A model generated the notes under the pieces. The model saw only the letters and a program-made list of their open reading frames with translations. It ran no database searches and was not told the origin of the DNA. Below are positions 24,987 through 36,708 of a stretch of 64,000 nt of DNA, piece by piece. The stretch is from Artemisia argyi (Eukaryota > Streptophyta > Magnoliopsida > Asterales > Asteraceae), in the NCBI GenBank assembly GCA_030686995.1, contig CM060703.1, positions 115,887,361 through 115,951,360 on the forward strand. Direction: 5' to 3'. Made by a program: the position numbers and the translations under genes. Numbering within the stretch: the stretch's first letter is position 1; each line of letters starts with the position of its first letter.

Positions 24987-27074
24987 TTGCTAATTCTTGT
25001 GATTCACCCTGTTTTGTTTATAAACAAAGCTAAGTAAAGAAGTATGTTTCCTAGAGAGATTCTTAGCTTTTGTTCTTGTGAACACTCCTGAAGTAGAAGG
25101 TCCAATAATCTTACTAACATGATGATCTTTATGAATTCTCAATGTATGAGTTGGTGAAACTTCAAGATTATCTTCCAAATTTGTGAAATCAGGATCTTCA
25201 TTGGAATATGAGAAAATGCCTTCTTTCTCCAATTCATCATCATTATCTTCTAAGGCAGGCATGGTTGAATCAGTCAAATCATCAGTATTGATCCAATTTG
25301 ATGTATCTAAGACATTTGAAGTACTTTTAAATGGATCAACAGTACTTTGATGCAAAGTACTGTAAGTGCCTTTAGCCTTCTTCTTTTCTGCTTCATAAGC
25401 TCTCCTTTGATCATCTTCATAGGATTTTGCAATAGTTTCTTGAAGAAGCATCCTATTAAGTTCATCTTGTATAGCTTGGTCTTCATCAGATACTGTGGAC
25501 TTTGGTTGAACAGTACTTTGTAGTTCAACAGTACTTTGAGGTTCAACAGTACTTTGAGGTTCAAAGGTACTTTTCTTATCAATCGGTTCTTCATCAGGAA
25601 CATCTTCAGATCTCATATTGACTCCATGAACAATGTATTGTAAATCTTCTTCATTGTGAACAACTTGATTTTCTTCTCTAACAGGCACATAATTCATGGA
25701 TGAGGCAAAAATATCAAGATCAAACATCCAATCAGGACCTTTACCTTTTTGATTTCCTTGATCTTCTAAAAACTCAACATGAAGACATTCTTGAACCTTC
25801 TTGGTAGCCCTGTTGTATACTCTGAATCCTTTGCTATTGGTACAATAACCCAATAAGTATCCTTCATCTGACTTGCCATCAAACTTTCCCAGAGTATCAA
25901 CAGTATTCAAAATAGTCAGGGGACATCCAAAAGGTTTCATAAACTTAATGTTTGGTTTCTTTCCCATAAGTAACTCATAAGGTGTCTTCATCTAAGGCTT
26001 TGTCACTGATACTCTATTCAACACATAACAAGCAGCACTTACAGCTTCAGCCCAAAATGGAACAGGTAATTGAGAATCTGCAAGCATTGTCCTTGCTGCT
26101 TCTATCAAAGTTCTATTCTTCATTTCTGTAACTCCATTCTGCTGAGGAGTTCTTGCAATACTAAACTCTCTCTTAATTCCTTTCTTGGCGCAAAATTCAT
26201 CCATAAGCTGATTCTTGAATTCAGTCCCATTATCACATCTAATGGATCTAACCTTGAGTCTTAACTGATTTTCATGTGCTATTATTAGATCATGAATAGC
26301 ATCAAAAGTTTCATCTTTAAATCCCAAGAAAAAGACCCAGCTAAATCTACTACAATCATCTGTTATAACCAAACAGTACTTCTTCTTGTTTAAACTTGCA
26401 ACAGAAACAGGTCCAAACAGATCAATATGCAATAATTCTAAAGGCTCTCTAATGGTTCTTTCTTCAATCTTTTTACATGAAGCCTTGTGTTGTTTACCCT
26501 TCTTGCAAGCCAGATATGAGTGATCATTCTTGTATGTTTTAGAAGGTAAATCTCTAACTAAATTGCCTTTGACCAATTTGTTGATATTCTTGAAATTTAC
26601 ATGCCCTAATCTTCTGTGCCATTGATGTGCTTCTTCCATTGTTGCCCTTGCTACCAAACATGTTGCTCTTTCAGTAGAATTGATATTCTTCAAATCTATG
26701 CTGTACACATCATTGGTTCTTGGTTCTCTCAGCATCACCAAATTTTCATCTTCTAACTTAAATTCAGGGGAGAGAATAAGACATTCTGTGTCAAGGAATA
26801 ACACATGATATTTCTTGTCACAGATCTGAGAAACTGACAAAAGATTGAATTTAAACTCCTTCACATATCTAACATTCTTAAAATCAATCGGTCCAGTCTT
26901 GATGGTTCCTTTACCAGTAATTCTCCCTCCATCAGGATCATTCCCAAATGCAACATTTCCTCCAAAATAAGCCTGAAAATCTGACAAGAGCTCCTTTTCT
27001 CCTGTCATGCTACCAGAGCAACCACTATCAATGATAAGATGATCTTTAAATTCCTCTTCTGGCTTGCCCTGCAT
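24987..27074 (-). pseudogene. pol: Element B pol: protease and integrase
   Basis: Protease motif DSGCSGSMTG lies near the start, followed by the pre-integrase region (HQWHRRLGHVNF). The second half of the zinc motif reads YLACKKGKQHKAS, so the first of its paired Cys residues appears lost. The integrase core has LLHIDLFGP, VITDDCSRFSWV, IRCDNGTEFKN and ARTPQQNGVTEMKNRT, so D, D and E are all present. TAG 25992 interrupts the frame before MKTPYELLMGKKP. The C-terminal tail holds a tandem QSTV repeat and the KHTSLLSFVYKQNRV region before stops near 24990. Confidence 0.92.
25494..25580 (-). repeat. 18-bp tandem repeat encoding E-P-Q-S-T-V units
   Basis: AGTACTTTG at 25512, 25530 and 25548 with 18-bp spacing and diverged flanking units. 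The minus strand reads EPQSTV, EPQSTV, ELQSTV, QPKSTV in the integrase tail: the element's dispersed word turned into a six-codon minisatellite. Further copies are at 25320, 25341 and 25353. Confidence 0.9.
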
Positions 27075-27705
27075 AAAAATGAAAAAGGTTAGTTTCTATT
27101 AGGAACCCAAGCCATTACTGACTTGTGTTCCCCTTGTGGAGTGACATACTCAAATTCTTTGAGTATGTAATCACCACTGTTTTTGAAAACATTATCAAGA
27201 ATTAATGTTTTTGATCCCTAAACCTGTGTTGGATTTTTATCAACACTCCCTTTTTCACCCTTATTTTCTGAAAGTACTGTTTCACCCTCAGTAGTACTTT
27301 CTTTCTTAACCCATTTAGTTGTAACAGTTGGTGTTGGGTTCTTTGATCTAGGTATTCTTCTTGAGTTGTAAGGCCTTCTAGGTTTGTAAGAATTGAATCT
27401 ATTAGGTCTTACATTAGAGCTATTGCTAGCAGTACCTTGGTTGGGAGAATTCCTAACAGTACTTTGAGAAGGTACTGTTTAACCAGTACTTTGAAAAGTA
27501 TCTCTTGAAGGTACTGGGGTTTGGAAAATGGTCTTTTCTGGTGAGGGTACCTATAGTCTTTTGAGAAATTACTATGGTTAACCCTATTAGAGTGATTCCA
27601 AACTAGTTTATTCTCCCTTGGTTTAGTCTTCCTGTGCTTATGGTTTGCAGATGTGGTCTTTAGGTATTTGCTCAAGTATTCTGAGTGATAATTACAGTCC
27701 TCAAT
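27075..27705 (-). pseudogene. gag: Element B gag, C-terminal part left of element C
   Basis: Continuation of gag after C's insertion. It resumes at IEDCNYHSEYLSKYL, the second half of a CX2C...C-type knuckle whose first half is at 43986. A basic Asn/Arg-rich tail follows, typical of plant Copia gag before protease. Stops near 27221 and 27480, among others, break the frame. AGTACTTTG copies or variants lie at about 27273, 27293, 27461 and 27485, again read as QSTV-like codons. Confidence 0.75.
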
Positions 27706-27710
27706 CAAAT

Positions 27711-28193
27711 TGTTGATACAAAAGTTGGGCGTTCCTTATTTTGGTTCCTGTTCTCGAACCAATCAGATCTTAATGCTTGAGACCTGCGCACTAAGAAAGC
27801 AAACAAACACCGTTAGGCTTATCGTGGGATTGTCTCCCACGATTATCCTCCGGCTTGAGAGTAAGTAATCGGTTTTAGGGTTGTGTAGAAGAGTTAGGGT
27901 TGTAAATCGTACCTTTAATGAGGATTATGATATTCTTTATATAGGCACGAAATCCTTGTAGATTTCGTGTTCCTCACTCTTCGGCGTATCACGCCTATCT
28001 GGTCTATGGATCTTTATCCCATAAATAAAAGATCCTTATCTAGACCATAAATAGTGTGTTTGGGTTTGGGCTTTTGTGAGCCTAAACCATTAGTATGGTA
28101 GTCCAAATAATAATAGCCCATTCGTAATGGGCTTTTGCGTTAGTAATGTCCATTAGTCGGGTTTGTGACCCGAATATAGACTATGCGTCATCA
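27711..28193 (-). repeat. Element C 3' LTR
   Basis: 483 bp, TGTTGATACAAAAG to GCGTCATCA; partner at 43500-43980. It carries a minus-strand TATA box (CTATATAAAG) at 27935-27944. Confidence 0.92.
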
Positions 28194-28205
28194 TGTCCCC
28201 CCAGT
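28194..28205 (-). other. Element C polypurine tract
   Basis: ACTGGGGGGACA on the minus strand, next to the 3' LTR. Confidence 0.8.
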
Positions 28206-28466
28206 CTAGTGTGCGCGGGTGACAACTGCGTATACTAGACTAATAATGTCAGTGGTAAGCATGGCGGGGAAAAATTCAAATATCTACCGCCTAAATTTTG
28301 GACTATGTATCTAGTCCAAAAATATCTCAAAAATACCTCGGTAAATGGGGAGGTCATCCACGTGTCCTTCGAAAAACGTGAAAAAGTGTTTGCGCGTCAT
28401 GGTATTCTAGCCACACGATTAAGTTAGTGGGATCCACGTGGCAATCATTTTAGGGTTTGGTAACCC

Positions 28467-28474
28467 TATATAAG
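28467..28474 (+). promoter_or_regulatory. TATA box of element C's antisense gene
   Basis: TATATAAG on the plus strand, about 120 bp before ATG 28596, following a GGGTTTGG-rich upstream segment. The leader ends AACAATGG, a strong plant start context. Confidence 0.65.
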
Positions 28475-28595
28475 CCTCTACCTTCTTTTTACTGTGAGTA
28501 CCACAGTGAAAATTCCACCATTGTTACTTCCTTTCATAGCTTGTTCAGAAATCAATTACTTTACTAGGGAATAGCGAGTGCGCCGTTTAGTAACA

Positions 28596-30847
28596 ATGGT
28601 TCTTCAATTGTCTGAGATTGCTTCCGATATAACCGAGGATGAACTACGTCAGTTTTCCTCGGATTATTATATCCCCTTGGCACTGCATCCGGAAGTTTCG
28701 GATGCAGATGCATGTATAGCGGACTTCCCCGAAGGGAAGGTAGGAGTATACACGCGGTTTTTCGAATTCGCGAAGCAGCGTGTCCCTATTTCGCTTTTTC
28801 TTTCTGATATTCAAAGTTTTTACCGTCTTCATATTTCTCTGCTGCACTACATAGGTGTAGCAAAAATAACCAATTTTGAAGTGAATTGTCGCATGTTGGC
28901 GGTTAACCCTACCGTTCACTTGTTCCACGCATTTTACCACACGTCGTGGTCAAATGGGTGGGTGTCTTTTTCCAAGCGCGCAGGGCGCTTGCAGTGTTAT
29001 ACGGAAAAGATAGATGCCCTAAGGAATTGGAGGGAAAAATTCTTTTAGGTTGATAAGGTCTTTTTTCCGTGGGACTTTGGGTTCTATACTTTGCTAATCG
29101 TTGTCTGTTGTGTATGTTTTGTTGCGCAGAGATGGACCTGTTTGCTGTAGTGCACTTGGAGAAGCCCAAGTTGGTGACGGTATGAGTGCGCCCACTGAGG
29201 GAAGGTGAAATACCCGTGATGGAAGCTACTGCGGGACGCACTATGGAGCTGGATCAAGGGGGTCCTGAAGATTCTCCCCAACCGGCCTTGCAAGTCACTC
29301 TAGTGCAGAGTGTTCCCCAATCTAGGGAACAGTCTCCGAAGGCTTCTGAATCGCGCACTGAGTCATCAAATAGTGTGCAAATCCTTGAGCCAGAGGGGAA
29401 TAGCCAAGGTGTTAAGCGTAAAGGAGCATCTGGTGGTTATGGCGCTGGTACTTCTAAAAGGAGACACCACCTGATTGCTAATGAAAAGTCATCCGCAGAG
29501 GAGGATGCGTCCGCCACTGGCGCGGACAAAGATTTTATCAAATCTCCTCCCCTTATGTAAGTAATGCTGCTATTATTTCAATTTCTTTACTATCTGTGAC
29601 TTTAGAGTAGGAATTTGAACTGTTTGTTGTATGCGTGCAGTGTTGAAGAGGATGCGGATGCTGCTGCTTTTGCGCAAAGGTCGCCACCCAAGGCGATTTT
29701 TGTGCCTTCTGATGAGCTTTCACAGAAGGGTGATGAGGTTGAGCCAAGGGCGCTTGGTAGCGTGCCCATTGGTACCTTGGTGGAGAAACTAAGCCTTGCC
29801 GCTGCTCAGCAGGCTGAGTTGGTCGCTCAGTTGAAGGCTATCTATTCTGGGGAGAGCATCCGTCTTGCGCAGAAGGATGAAGAAATTACACTTCTGAGGG
29901 CGCAACTGGCTAGTGCGCGGGTGGAAGTAGAGTTAACCACTGCGTACTCCAGGAGGCTTGCAGATGAGAGATTGGCCTTGTTGGCTGAGGTGAAGTGCGA
30001 GCGCGCTGCTGCTGAGCAGTTTAGAACTAACTGTGCTTGGGGGTTAAAGTACCTGCAAGAGAACAGAGGTAGGCATTTCGCGCAGCTTGATGAGTTTCGC
30101 AAATTTGTAGAGACTACCCTGGAGACGCAGGAAAGTAAGCTGCGCAAGTTGATCCTTGAGTATGATGAGGAGTTGTATCCTCATCTAGTGTCCGCTGTTG
30201 CTGAGCGCAGGTATTTATTTTTAACTTCCTTTTTTGCGCTTAATTCCTTTGTTATCCTCTGACGGATGCATTGTTGTATTCATATGTGGTTGATCAGTCA
30301 CGGTCTTTGCTTGGCTTCCATGGGCACGCTAGAGTCCCAGGAGGTTGTGGAGTACGCCATGGCGCGTGGCAAGGCTTAGGCTATGGAGGAGCTGGATGAG
30401 AGCAAGATGCTGACAGTACCGCTCACAGAAGTGCCAGGTTATAAGGCTGATGCTTATGCTGAGCTCGTTGCTGCCATGGAGAAAATGAGGGTATTTGATT
30501 TCCCTCATATTGCCCGGCTAGAGCGTGATCAAGATTACCCTATTGGCGTGATTATGCAAGGGCTGACTCTGGCGAGGCACATAGCTGAGGGTGCGGAGGC
30601 GTAGCCTGACTTCTTCTTGAAGCCAGATGAATCACAGCTGCGGGTGCCCATTTTTGCTCGCCCCCGCGACATGCTGAATCCCTTCTCCCTTGAGAAGGAG
30701 ATACCTCTCAAGAAGTCCTTGGAGGCCCATATTACAAGAGCTGCACGTAAGAAGGGCGTGAGAGGGAAAGCCATTTTATGTGGTGTTGGTGCGGCCCATC
30801 TTCCTAGGTCAGACGGAATTCCTGTCAGCGTACCGACAGTGTCGTAG
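28596..30847 (+). pseudogene. Element C antisense ORF, spliced, 'putative gypsy-type transposon' family
   Basis: A multi-exon gene opposite to gag-pol, as known for Tat-lineage elements. Exon 1 (ATG 28596) encodes the family's N-terminal domain: LHPEVSDADACIADFPEGKV, GVYTRFFEFAKQRVPISLFL and LLHYIGVAKITNFEVNCRML. TAG 29046 interrupts a segment that reads on in frame. The next exon starts after GCGCAG near 29130 (DLFAVVHLEKPKLVTV, then a TGA). A GTAAGT at about 29559 and TGCGTGCAG ending at 29640 bound an intron. The following exon (to about 30210) is a long Ala/Glu/Gln coiled coil. The last part (about 30298-30847) has stops at 30378 and 30602. Function unknown; three stops suggest it is dead. 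Confidence 0.75.
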
Positions 30848-31659
30848 GAAGATAGTAGCCTGTTGAGAAGGCTGAGTGAGGTTGGGTAGTTGGTGTCTAC
30901 GGCTAGTAGCTCAGGGCATAGACGCGCTCATAGCATGTAGATGTCTATGGATTCATCTTTTTGTTGTATATATTGGATCTGTAACTCTTGGTTAGTGGAT
31001 AATAATATTTAACTATTTTGTACGTCTTGTTTGTATCATGTGTACTTGGATTATTTGTCTTTTTCGTGAAAGACTTTCCAAGAGTCAAAATTACAACGTA
31101 CTTAAAAAATTTGTATTAAGTCCATAACTTAATAAATATATGTGAATAAAAAAAATTCATAAGTGTATGGATAGACTCGCAATGTGCTGCAAATACTATA
31201 TCAAGGAACCTAGAGTCTTGGCTCCTAAATTGCTAAACGCGCACAATGTGCGTTATTTGCTTATCCTTCGTGGGATGCGCATTAAACTTACTTCAACGTC
31301 TTGAAGGTAAGGTGTTTAGCAAGGATGCGTGATCCAATGTTGATGGGTTTGCAACCCTCTTACTCAACGAGTTATTTAGTAGGTTTACTCATCCTTTCTG
31401 CCATCGTAGGTCTTATTAAGTGCATGCACGCCATGTAGGCAAAATATAAAGTAACAATATTGAGACATAATTAAAAAGAGAATGTAAGCAATAAAGTTAA
31501 ATGTGTTATGGAGTTAGCTAGAAACCACAACGTTGTATTAATACTTGCAAGTTTTTGAAAATAAAAGACAATTCCCTAAAAAAGAAAAATCAAGTACACG
31601 GACATTTATTAGGTACTTACTAAAGTGCAGAGTTGTCTGTGCGTGGGCCGTAGCCTGTC
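30848..31659. other. Element C spacer between antisense gene and integrase end
   Basis: No gene seen. Convergent 3' ends of the antisense gene and pol meet here, so it should hold both transcripts' polyadenylation sites; ATAATA-type signals at 30998-31010 are candidates. Confidence 0.5.
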
Positions 31660-32967
31660 CTAAAGATAGCATCTCTTGAGATTGCAGATGTTCCAAGTGC
31701 GTGCTAGCTCATGGCCTTCCATATCACGCAACTTGTATGCGCCGTTGCCTAGTGCTTCTGTGACCTCATAGGGTCCTTCCCACTTGGGTCCAAGCTTGCC
31801 CGTGTCTTCTGCTTGGCTTGCATCGTTGGCGCGATATACAAAGTGTCCTGGCCTAAAAGAAGTGTTCCTGACCTTTGCATCATAATACTTCTTCATTTTT
31901 GACTTAGCCTTTGCTTCACGTATAGCTGCATGTTCGCGCCTTTCTACCAACAGATCCAAGTCTATGCGTCGCTCGTCGTCATTAGTTGTGACATTGACGT
32001 CCGCCGTGCGGATAGTTGGCATTCCAATCTCGGCCGGTATAACAACTTCTGTTCCATAGACAAGAGAGAATGGTGTATCTCCAGTGCTAGTTTTTATTGT
32101 CGTGCGGTGCGCCCTTAAAACATGCGACAACTCATCCACCCATCTTCCTTTATGTTTGTCAAGGCGCGCTTTTATTCCTTCGCCCAAACTACGATTCGCG
32201 CGTTCAACCAAACCATTGGTTTATGGGTGCTTAACTGACGCAAAGTGTTGTGTAATGTTTAATTGCGCGCACCAGTCTTTGAACGGGTTGTCACAGAATT
32301 TTTTTCCGTTGTCCGAAATAATTTCTCCAGGTAGGCCAAAGCGACAAACAATGTTGTCCCAAATGAAGCGTTTGACTTGGTTGCCTGTGATACTTGCCAC
32401 TGCTTTTTCCTCAATCCACTTGGTGAAATAATCTATGGCTACTATGAGGAATTTTAGTCCCCCCGCTGCAACTGGGAAGGGGCCTGCAATGTCAATGCCC
32501 CATTTATAGAATAGCCATGGTGAGGTGATGGGTGTCAGCTCTTTTTGTGGTTGACGCGGGATAGGCCTGTGGACTTGGCAGTCGCTGCATCTCTTTATCA
32601 TGTCGCGCGCATCGCGGTGCATAGTAGGCCAATAGTATCCTGACCGTAAAGCTCGCGTCACAATGGACCGTGGTCCTGAGTGCATGCTGCATGACCCATC
32701 ATTGATTTCTCGGAGTACGTAATTTGCCTGAAGAGGTCCAACGCACCGAAGCCATGGTTGTAAGAATGAACGTCGATATAGGATACCGTCCCGAAGTTCG
32801 AACCTCTGCGCTGTGCACCGTATCCGTCGAGCGTCTTTCTGTTCTTGGGGTAATATTCCCTTGCTTATGAATTCTATGATAGGTGTCATCCAAGTAGGAT
32901 TCTCTTCTTCTATCACTGTGGATATTTCCATCTCAGAGATGGATTTATCCTTCAAGGTTTCCACCAA
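31660..32967 (-). pseudogene. pol: Element C pol: integrase
   Basis: Gypsy integrase. The HHCC zinc domain (HSGPRSIVTRALRSGYYWPTM and CSDCQVHR) is followed by the core: KWGIDIAGPFP with the first Asp, EIISDNGKKF with the second Asp, and LVERANRSL with Glu in the expected context. A TAA at about 32218 lies just before NGLVERANRS, where HPQTNG is usual (CAA to TAA). The C-terminal part runs through HVLRAHRTTIKTSTGDTPFS, a KWEGPYEV module and ends in NLKRCYL at 31660. No chromodomain is visible, as expected for the Tat lineage. Confidence 0.92.
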
Positions 32968-34720
32968 TACCTGTTTTGACAGGTGCGCAAAGCTTGTGGA
33001 TGCGATCTTACTTAGCGCATCTGCTTTTCTGTTATCTCCTCTAGGAACTTGTTTGATGGTGAACCTGTCGAAATTCTTGATTAGGGACTTGGTCTTGTCG
33101 AGCTATTGGATCATGTGTTCCTCCTTAGCCACATATTCGCCTAATACGTAATTTGCCACTACTCTGGAATCAAAATTTGCCTCTAGGTTGCATACACCCA
33201 TTTGAGATGCTATGCGTAAACCAGAAAGTAGGGCCTCATATTCTGCTTCATTGTTTGTGGCTGTGAATGCAAAACGCAATGCATAAGTGAATTTCGTTCC
33301 CTCTGGGCTAGTGAGGATAAGGCCTGCGCCTGATCCATCCTCACACGAAGATCCGTCCGTGAATAGAACCCATGGTTCTTGTAGCGTTACTTCGCTTTTT
33401 GTAGGTGGAGTATCGGTATCTGGCTTCTCGCTGATGAAGTCTGCCAATATCCGTCCTTTAATCGCAATGCGTGGTCTATAAGAGATGTTATGCTCGCTCA
33501 ATAACACACTCCATTTTTGTAGCCGTCCCGATGCGTCAGGTTTAGAGATAACTTGCTTGATAGGTTGGTCCGTAATTACAGCTATTGGGTGCGCTTGGAA
33601 GTATCTGCGCAGTCTCTTAGCTGCGATTACTAGAGCTAGGACCAACTTTTCCATGGCAGTATAGTTAGTCTCTGTCTTCTTGAGTTCTTTGCTTACAAAG
33701 TATATTGGTGTTTGAATGGAGTTCCTATCTGTCAATAGCATCGCGCTGACTGCTCCCTGAGTCGCAGATAAGTACATGATCAATTCTTCCCCTGGTCGGG
33801 GTGCGACAAGCTTGGGAAGTGCTACTAGATGTTGCTTGAGCTGTTGGAAAGCTTCTTCCACTTCCGCGGTCCACCGAAAGTCTCCCTTTTTTGTGCACTT
33901 CGTGAGTGTTTTAGAGAGAGGGAGCGACTTGTCTGCTGACTTAGACAAGAATCGGTTTAGCCCAGCTAATTTTCCGTTTAATGACTGGACTTCTTTTAGT
34001 GTGCGTGGTGAAGGGAGTTTGATGACAACTTTTGTCTTTTTTGGGTAGGGCTTAATGCCATCAGGTTCTATCAAATACCCAAGAAACATGCCTTCTGTAG
34101 CGCCAAAAGTACACTTCTTGGGATTCAATTTCATGTTGATCCTTCCCAGTGTTTTGAATGTTTCCTTAATGTCACGCACCAATTCTTCTTCAGAGTGGCT
34201 CTTTATGACAAGGTCATCAACATAAACCTCCAAGTTGCGGCCTACTTGCTTCTCAAACGCGTTGTCCACCAATCGCTGGTATGTTGCTCCTGCGTTTTTT
34301 AGGCCAAAGGGCATTTTTGTATAACAATAGACCCCTTGACTTGTGTGGAAGGCTGTTTTTTCTTCGTCTTCCTCAGCCATCTAAATTTGGTGATACCCTT
34401 TGTATGCGTCTAGGAAGCATTTAAAAGGGTATCCACATAGAGACTCTACCTTCCAGTCTATCTCTGGTAGCGGGTAACAATCTTGTGGACATGTTTTGTT
34501 AACATCAGTGAAGTCCACGCATATTCTCCAGCTGCCATCGCTCTTTTTTACCATCACTGGATTGGAAAGCCAGTCGTGGTAATAGACCTCCCGCATGATG
34601 CCTGCATCAACAAGTTTGTGCACTTCCTCTAGGATGGCTTTTGCACGATCTGGGGCTTGGCCACGCTTTTTCTGTCTTATTGGAGGATATCCTTGTCGGA
34701 TTTGTAGCTTGTGCTCTGTG
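32968..34720 (-). pseudogene. pol: Element C pol: reverse transcriptase and RNase H
   Basis: Reverse transcriptase starts near KLVDAGIMREV and shows VMVKKSDGSWRICVDF, CFLDAYKGYHQI, TKMPFGLKNAGATYQRL, the active site VYVDDLVIKS and GYLIEPDGIKPYP. The connection region and RNase H follow: VLFTDGSSCEDGSGAG, ATNNEAEYEALLSGL. It links to integrase through VPRGDNRKADALSKIAS. Stops are at 34381 (TAG for Gln, right after CFLDAYKGYHQI) and 33100 (TAG, expected Tyr). All segments share one frame with integrase and protease. Confidence 0.93.
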
Positions 34721-35680
34721 ATAGATCGCGGTACTCCAGTCATGTGCTTTGGTTCCCACACAAAGATATCTAGGTTCTTTTGCAATATTGGGCACACAGC
34801 CGCTCTGCCTTTGTCAGACAGCGACCCTCCAATTGATATCTCTTGATCTGGATAGTCAGGGTGAATTGCGACCTTTAGGTTTGCCACTTTTTCTTTGTGT
34901 TGCTCTGGGGCGCACGGGGTCTCATTTGTCACCTTGTTGCATTCCTTAGGTAATACAGTGGCGTTGTAGAGGGTAACAATTCCTCCTTCTACTAGGAATT
35001 TAAGCATCCCATGTGCTGTGGATGGTACCGCGCGCATAGCTGATATTCCTGGTCTTCCAAGAATGCCATTGTATGGCGAGGGAGACCTGATTATCATAAA
35101 ATTCATACAGGCTATTGTAGAATGTTGCTCATTACCAATGACCACCAGTAGGTGTAGTTTCCCCATTAGCCATATCTTCTCTCCTGTGAAGCCAGTAAGG
35201 GACGTCGTGGCCGGTATTAACTGACTGCGTATCTCAGGTTGCAGCCTCTTGAAACAATGTTCATACATAATATCTGCGGATGCTCCTCCATCAACATACA
35301 TGCGGTGGATATCGTGCCCCCCCGTGTGTATTTCAATAGTGAGCGGTTCCACTACTACGTTGTCCGCAGTCATAGTGGGGAAAGAGATTTTGTTCCTGTG
35401 GGAAAACTTTTCGCTGACTTTCTGTTTTGTCTTTTGCTGCCATGATTGTATCATATGGATTGTGTCTGCCTTGTCTTTCGGTGTCTCTTTTTTGCCCCCA
35501 TTCTTCTGTCTATCTTTTCCCTCTTTGATGTTCTTAACGAGGTGATCCATTTTTCCTTCCTTTACTAGTTTGTCGATTAGTTGGCGCAACTGGACACATT
35601 CATTGGTAGTGTGACCCTTTTGTCCATGGTATTCGCAGTATCCACCTCCTACGCGCCTATCTTCTGGGTGCACATTGGTG
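34721..35680 (-). pseudogene. pol: Element C pol: zinc knuckle-like and protease
   Basis: Starts with a CEYHGQKGHTTNEC segment, the Tat-type nucleocapsid motif, then a Lys-rich linker and the aspartic protease signature MYVDGGASADIMYEHCF near 35298. The flap region ILGRPGISAMRAVPST follows. It is out of frame with gag: at about 35680 the gag frame reads ANFPKSPPM and pol carries on in another frame, so a small indel separates them. Confidence 0.88.
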
Positions 35681-35771
35681 GAGATTTTGGGAAGTTTGCT
35701 CCTTCTGTCGCGAATATCTCCCTTGGGGTTTTCGTGAGTGGGTTGTACTTGTCGTTTTCCCGTCCACTTCC

Positions 35772-36689
35772 TTAATTGCGGTAGTTTCTGCTGCGGTTGC
35801 TACTCTGGTCATTGGATTGTTTCCTAGGATGTTCTTGTGGCATATAGGTTGAGTAACCTTTTTTGCTATCCGCAGCAGCTGCTTCTCCTTGGATAAAGGA
35901 TCTAGTGCGCTTCGTCAGTTCATCAAAGGTTTGGGGTACCTTATCATTCAGTCTCCTTATTAGCTCTGGGTTATTGATCCCATTCATGAACCCTGAGATC
36001 TTGAGCACTTCGGGGCACGCCTTGACTTGTATGCATTCATCCTTGTAGCGCTCCATATAAGCGCTTGTGGACTCCCCTTGGCGTTGTTTTACTCTAGCTA
36101 GTTCAATAGGGTTCTTTGCGCACTTCTTTCTTTGAGTGAAGTTTAAACGGAATGCTCTTCGCAACTCTTCAAACCCGTTTATGCTTCTTCGTGGAAGCTT
36201 GCTAAACCAGGTTCGCGCATTCCCTACTAATGTGGAATTAAACATATGACACCACACAGGTTGTGGCCAATTTTCAATAGTAGCAGCTGATTCGAAAATT
36301 TTTAGGTGGTCATCAGGATCACCCGTTCCATCATATGTTTTAACATTGGCGGGCATGCGCCTTCTCTTGTTATCCGAATAATCCCTGTTGCGTCGCGTGA
36401 ATGCATCAACCTTTTGGCGGCGCCAAGGAAGAGATATATCTACATCTTCTTCCTCGCGATGTCTTCCTCTGGACTTCCAGTGTCCTGTCTCTTTGTCATC
36501 GTTGTCCGAGGAGTCGCTTGAGGAAGGATTGCCCCTTTGGCGGCGCTTGCGCCATTTTTCCTCAGAGTCTGAGCTTGAGGGGCTTTCACTTGGGGAAATT
36601 CGTCTCCCCAGTCTATCATGAATTCTTCTGCTTCCAGACCTTGAAGAGCTCTCGCTCGGTGAGCGTTGCCGTCCAAGTCTATCTTGCAT
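35772..36689 (-). pseudogene. gag: Element C gag
   Basis: Gypsy Gag capsid protein. ATG 36689 opens a frame with an Arg/Ser-rich N-terminus containing two related units (DRLGRQRSPSESSSRSGS and DRLGRRISPSESPSSSDS). The retrotransposon gag domain follows (YDGTGDPDDHLKIFESAA, VGNARTWFSKLP, FTQRKKCAKNPIEL, RQGESTSAYMERYKDEC). It ends at TAA 35772, but homology runs on in the same frame through YNPLTKTPREIFATEGANF, so this stop is probably a mutation. D1 lies only 19 bp upstream of the ATG and separates gag from its promoter. Confidence 0.88.
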
Positions 36690-36708
36690 CCTGCGATTAC
36701 CAAGTCAG

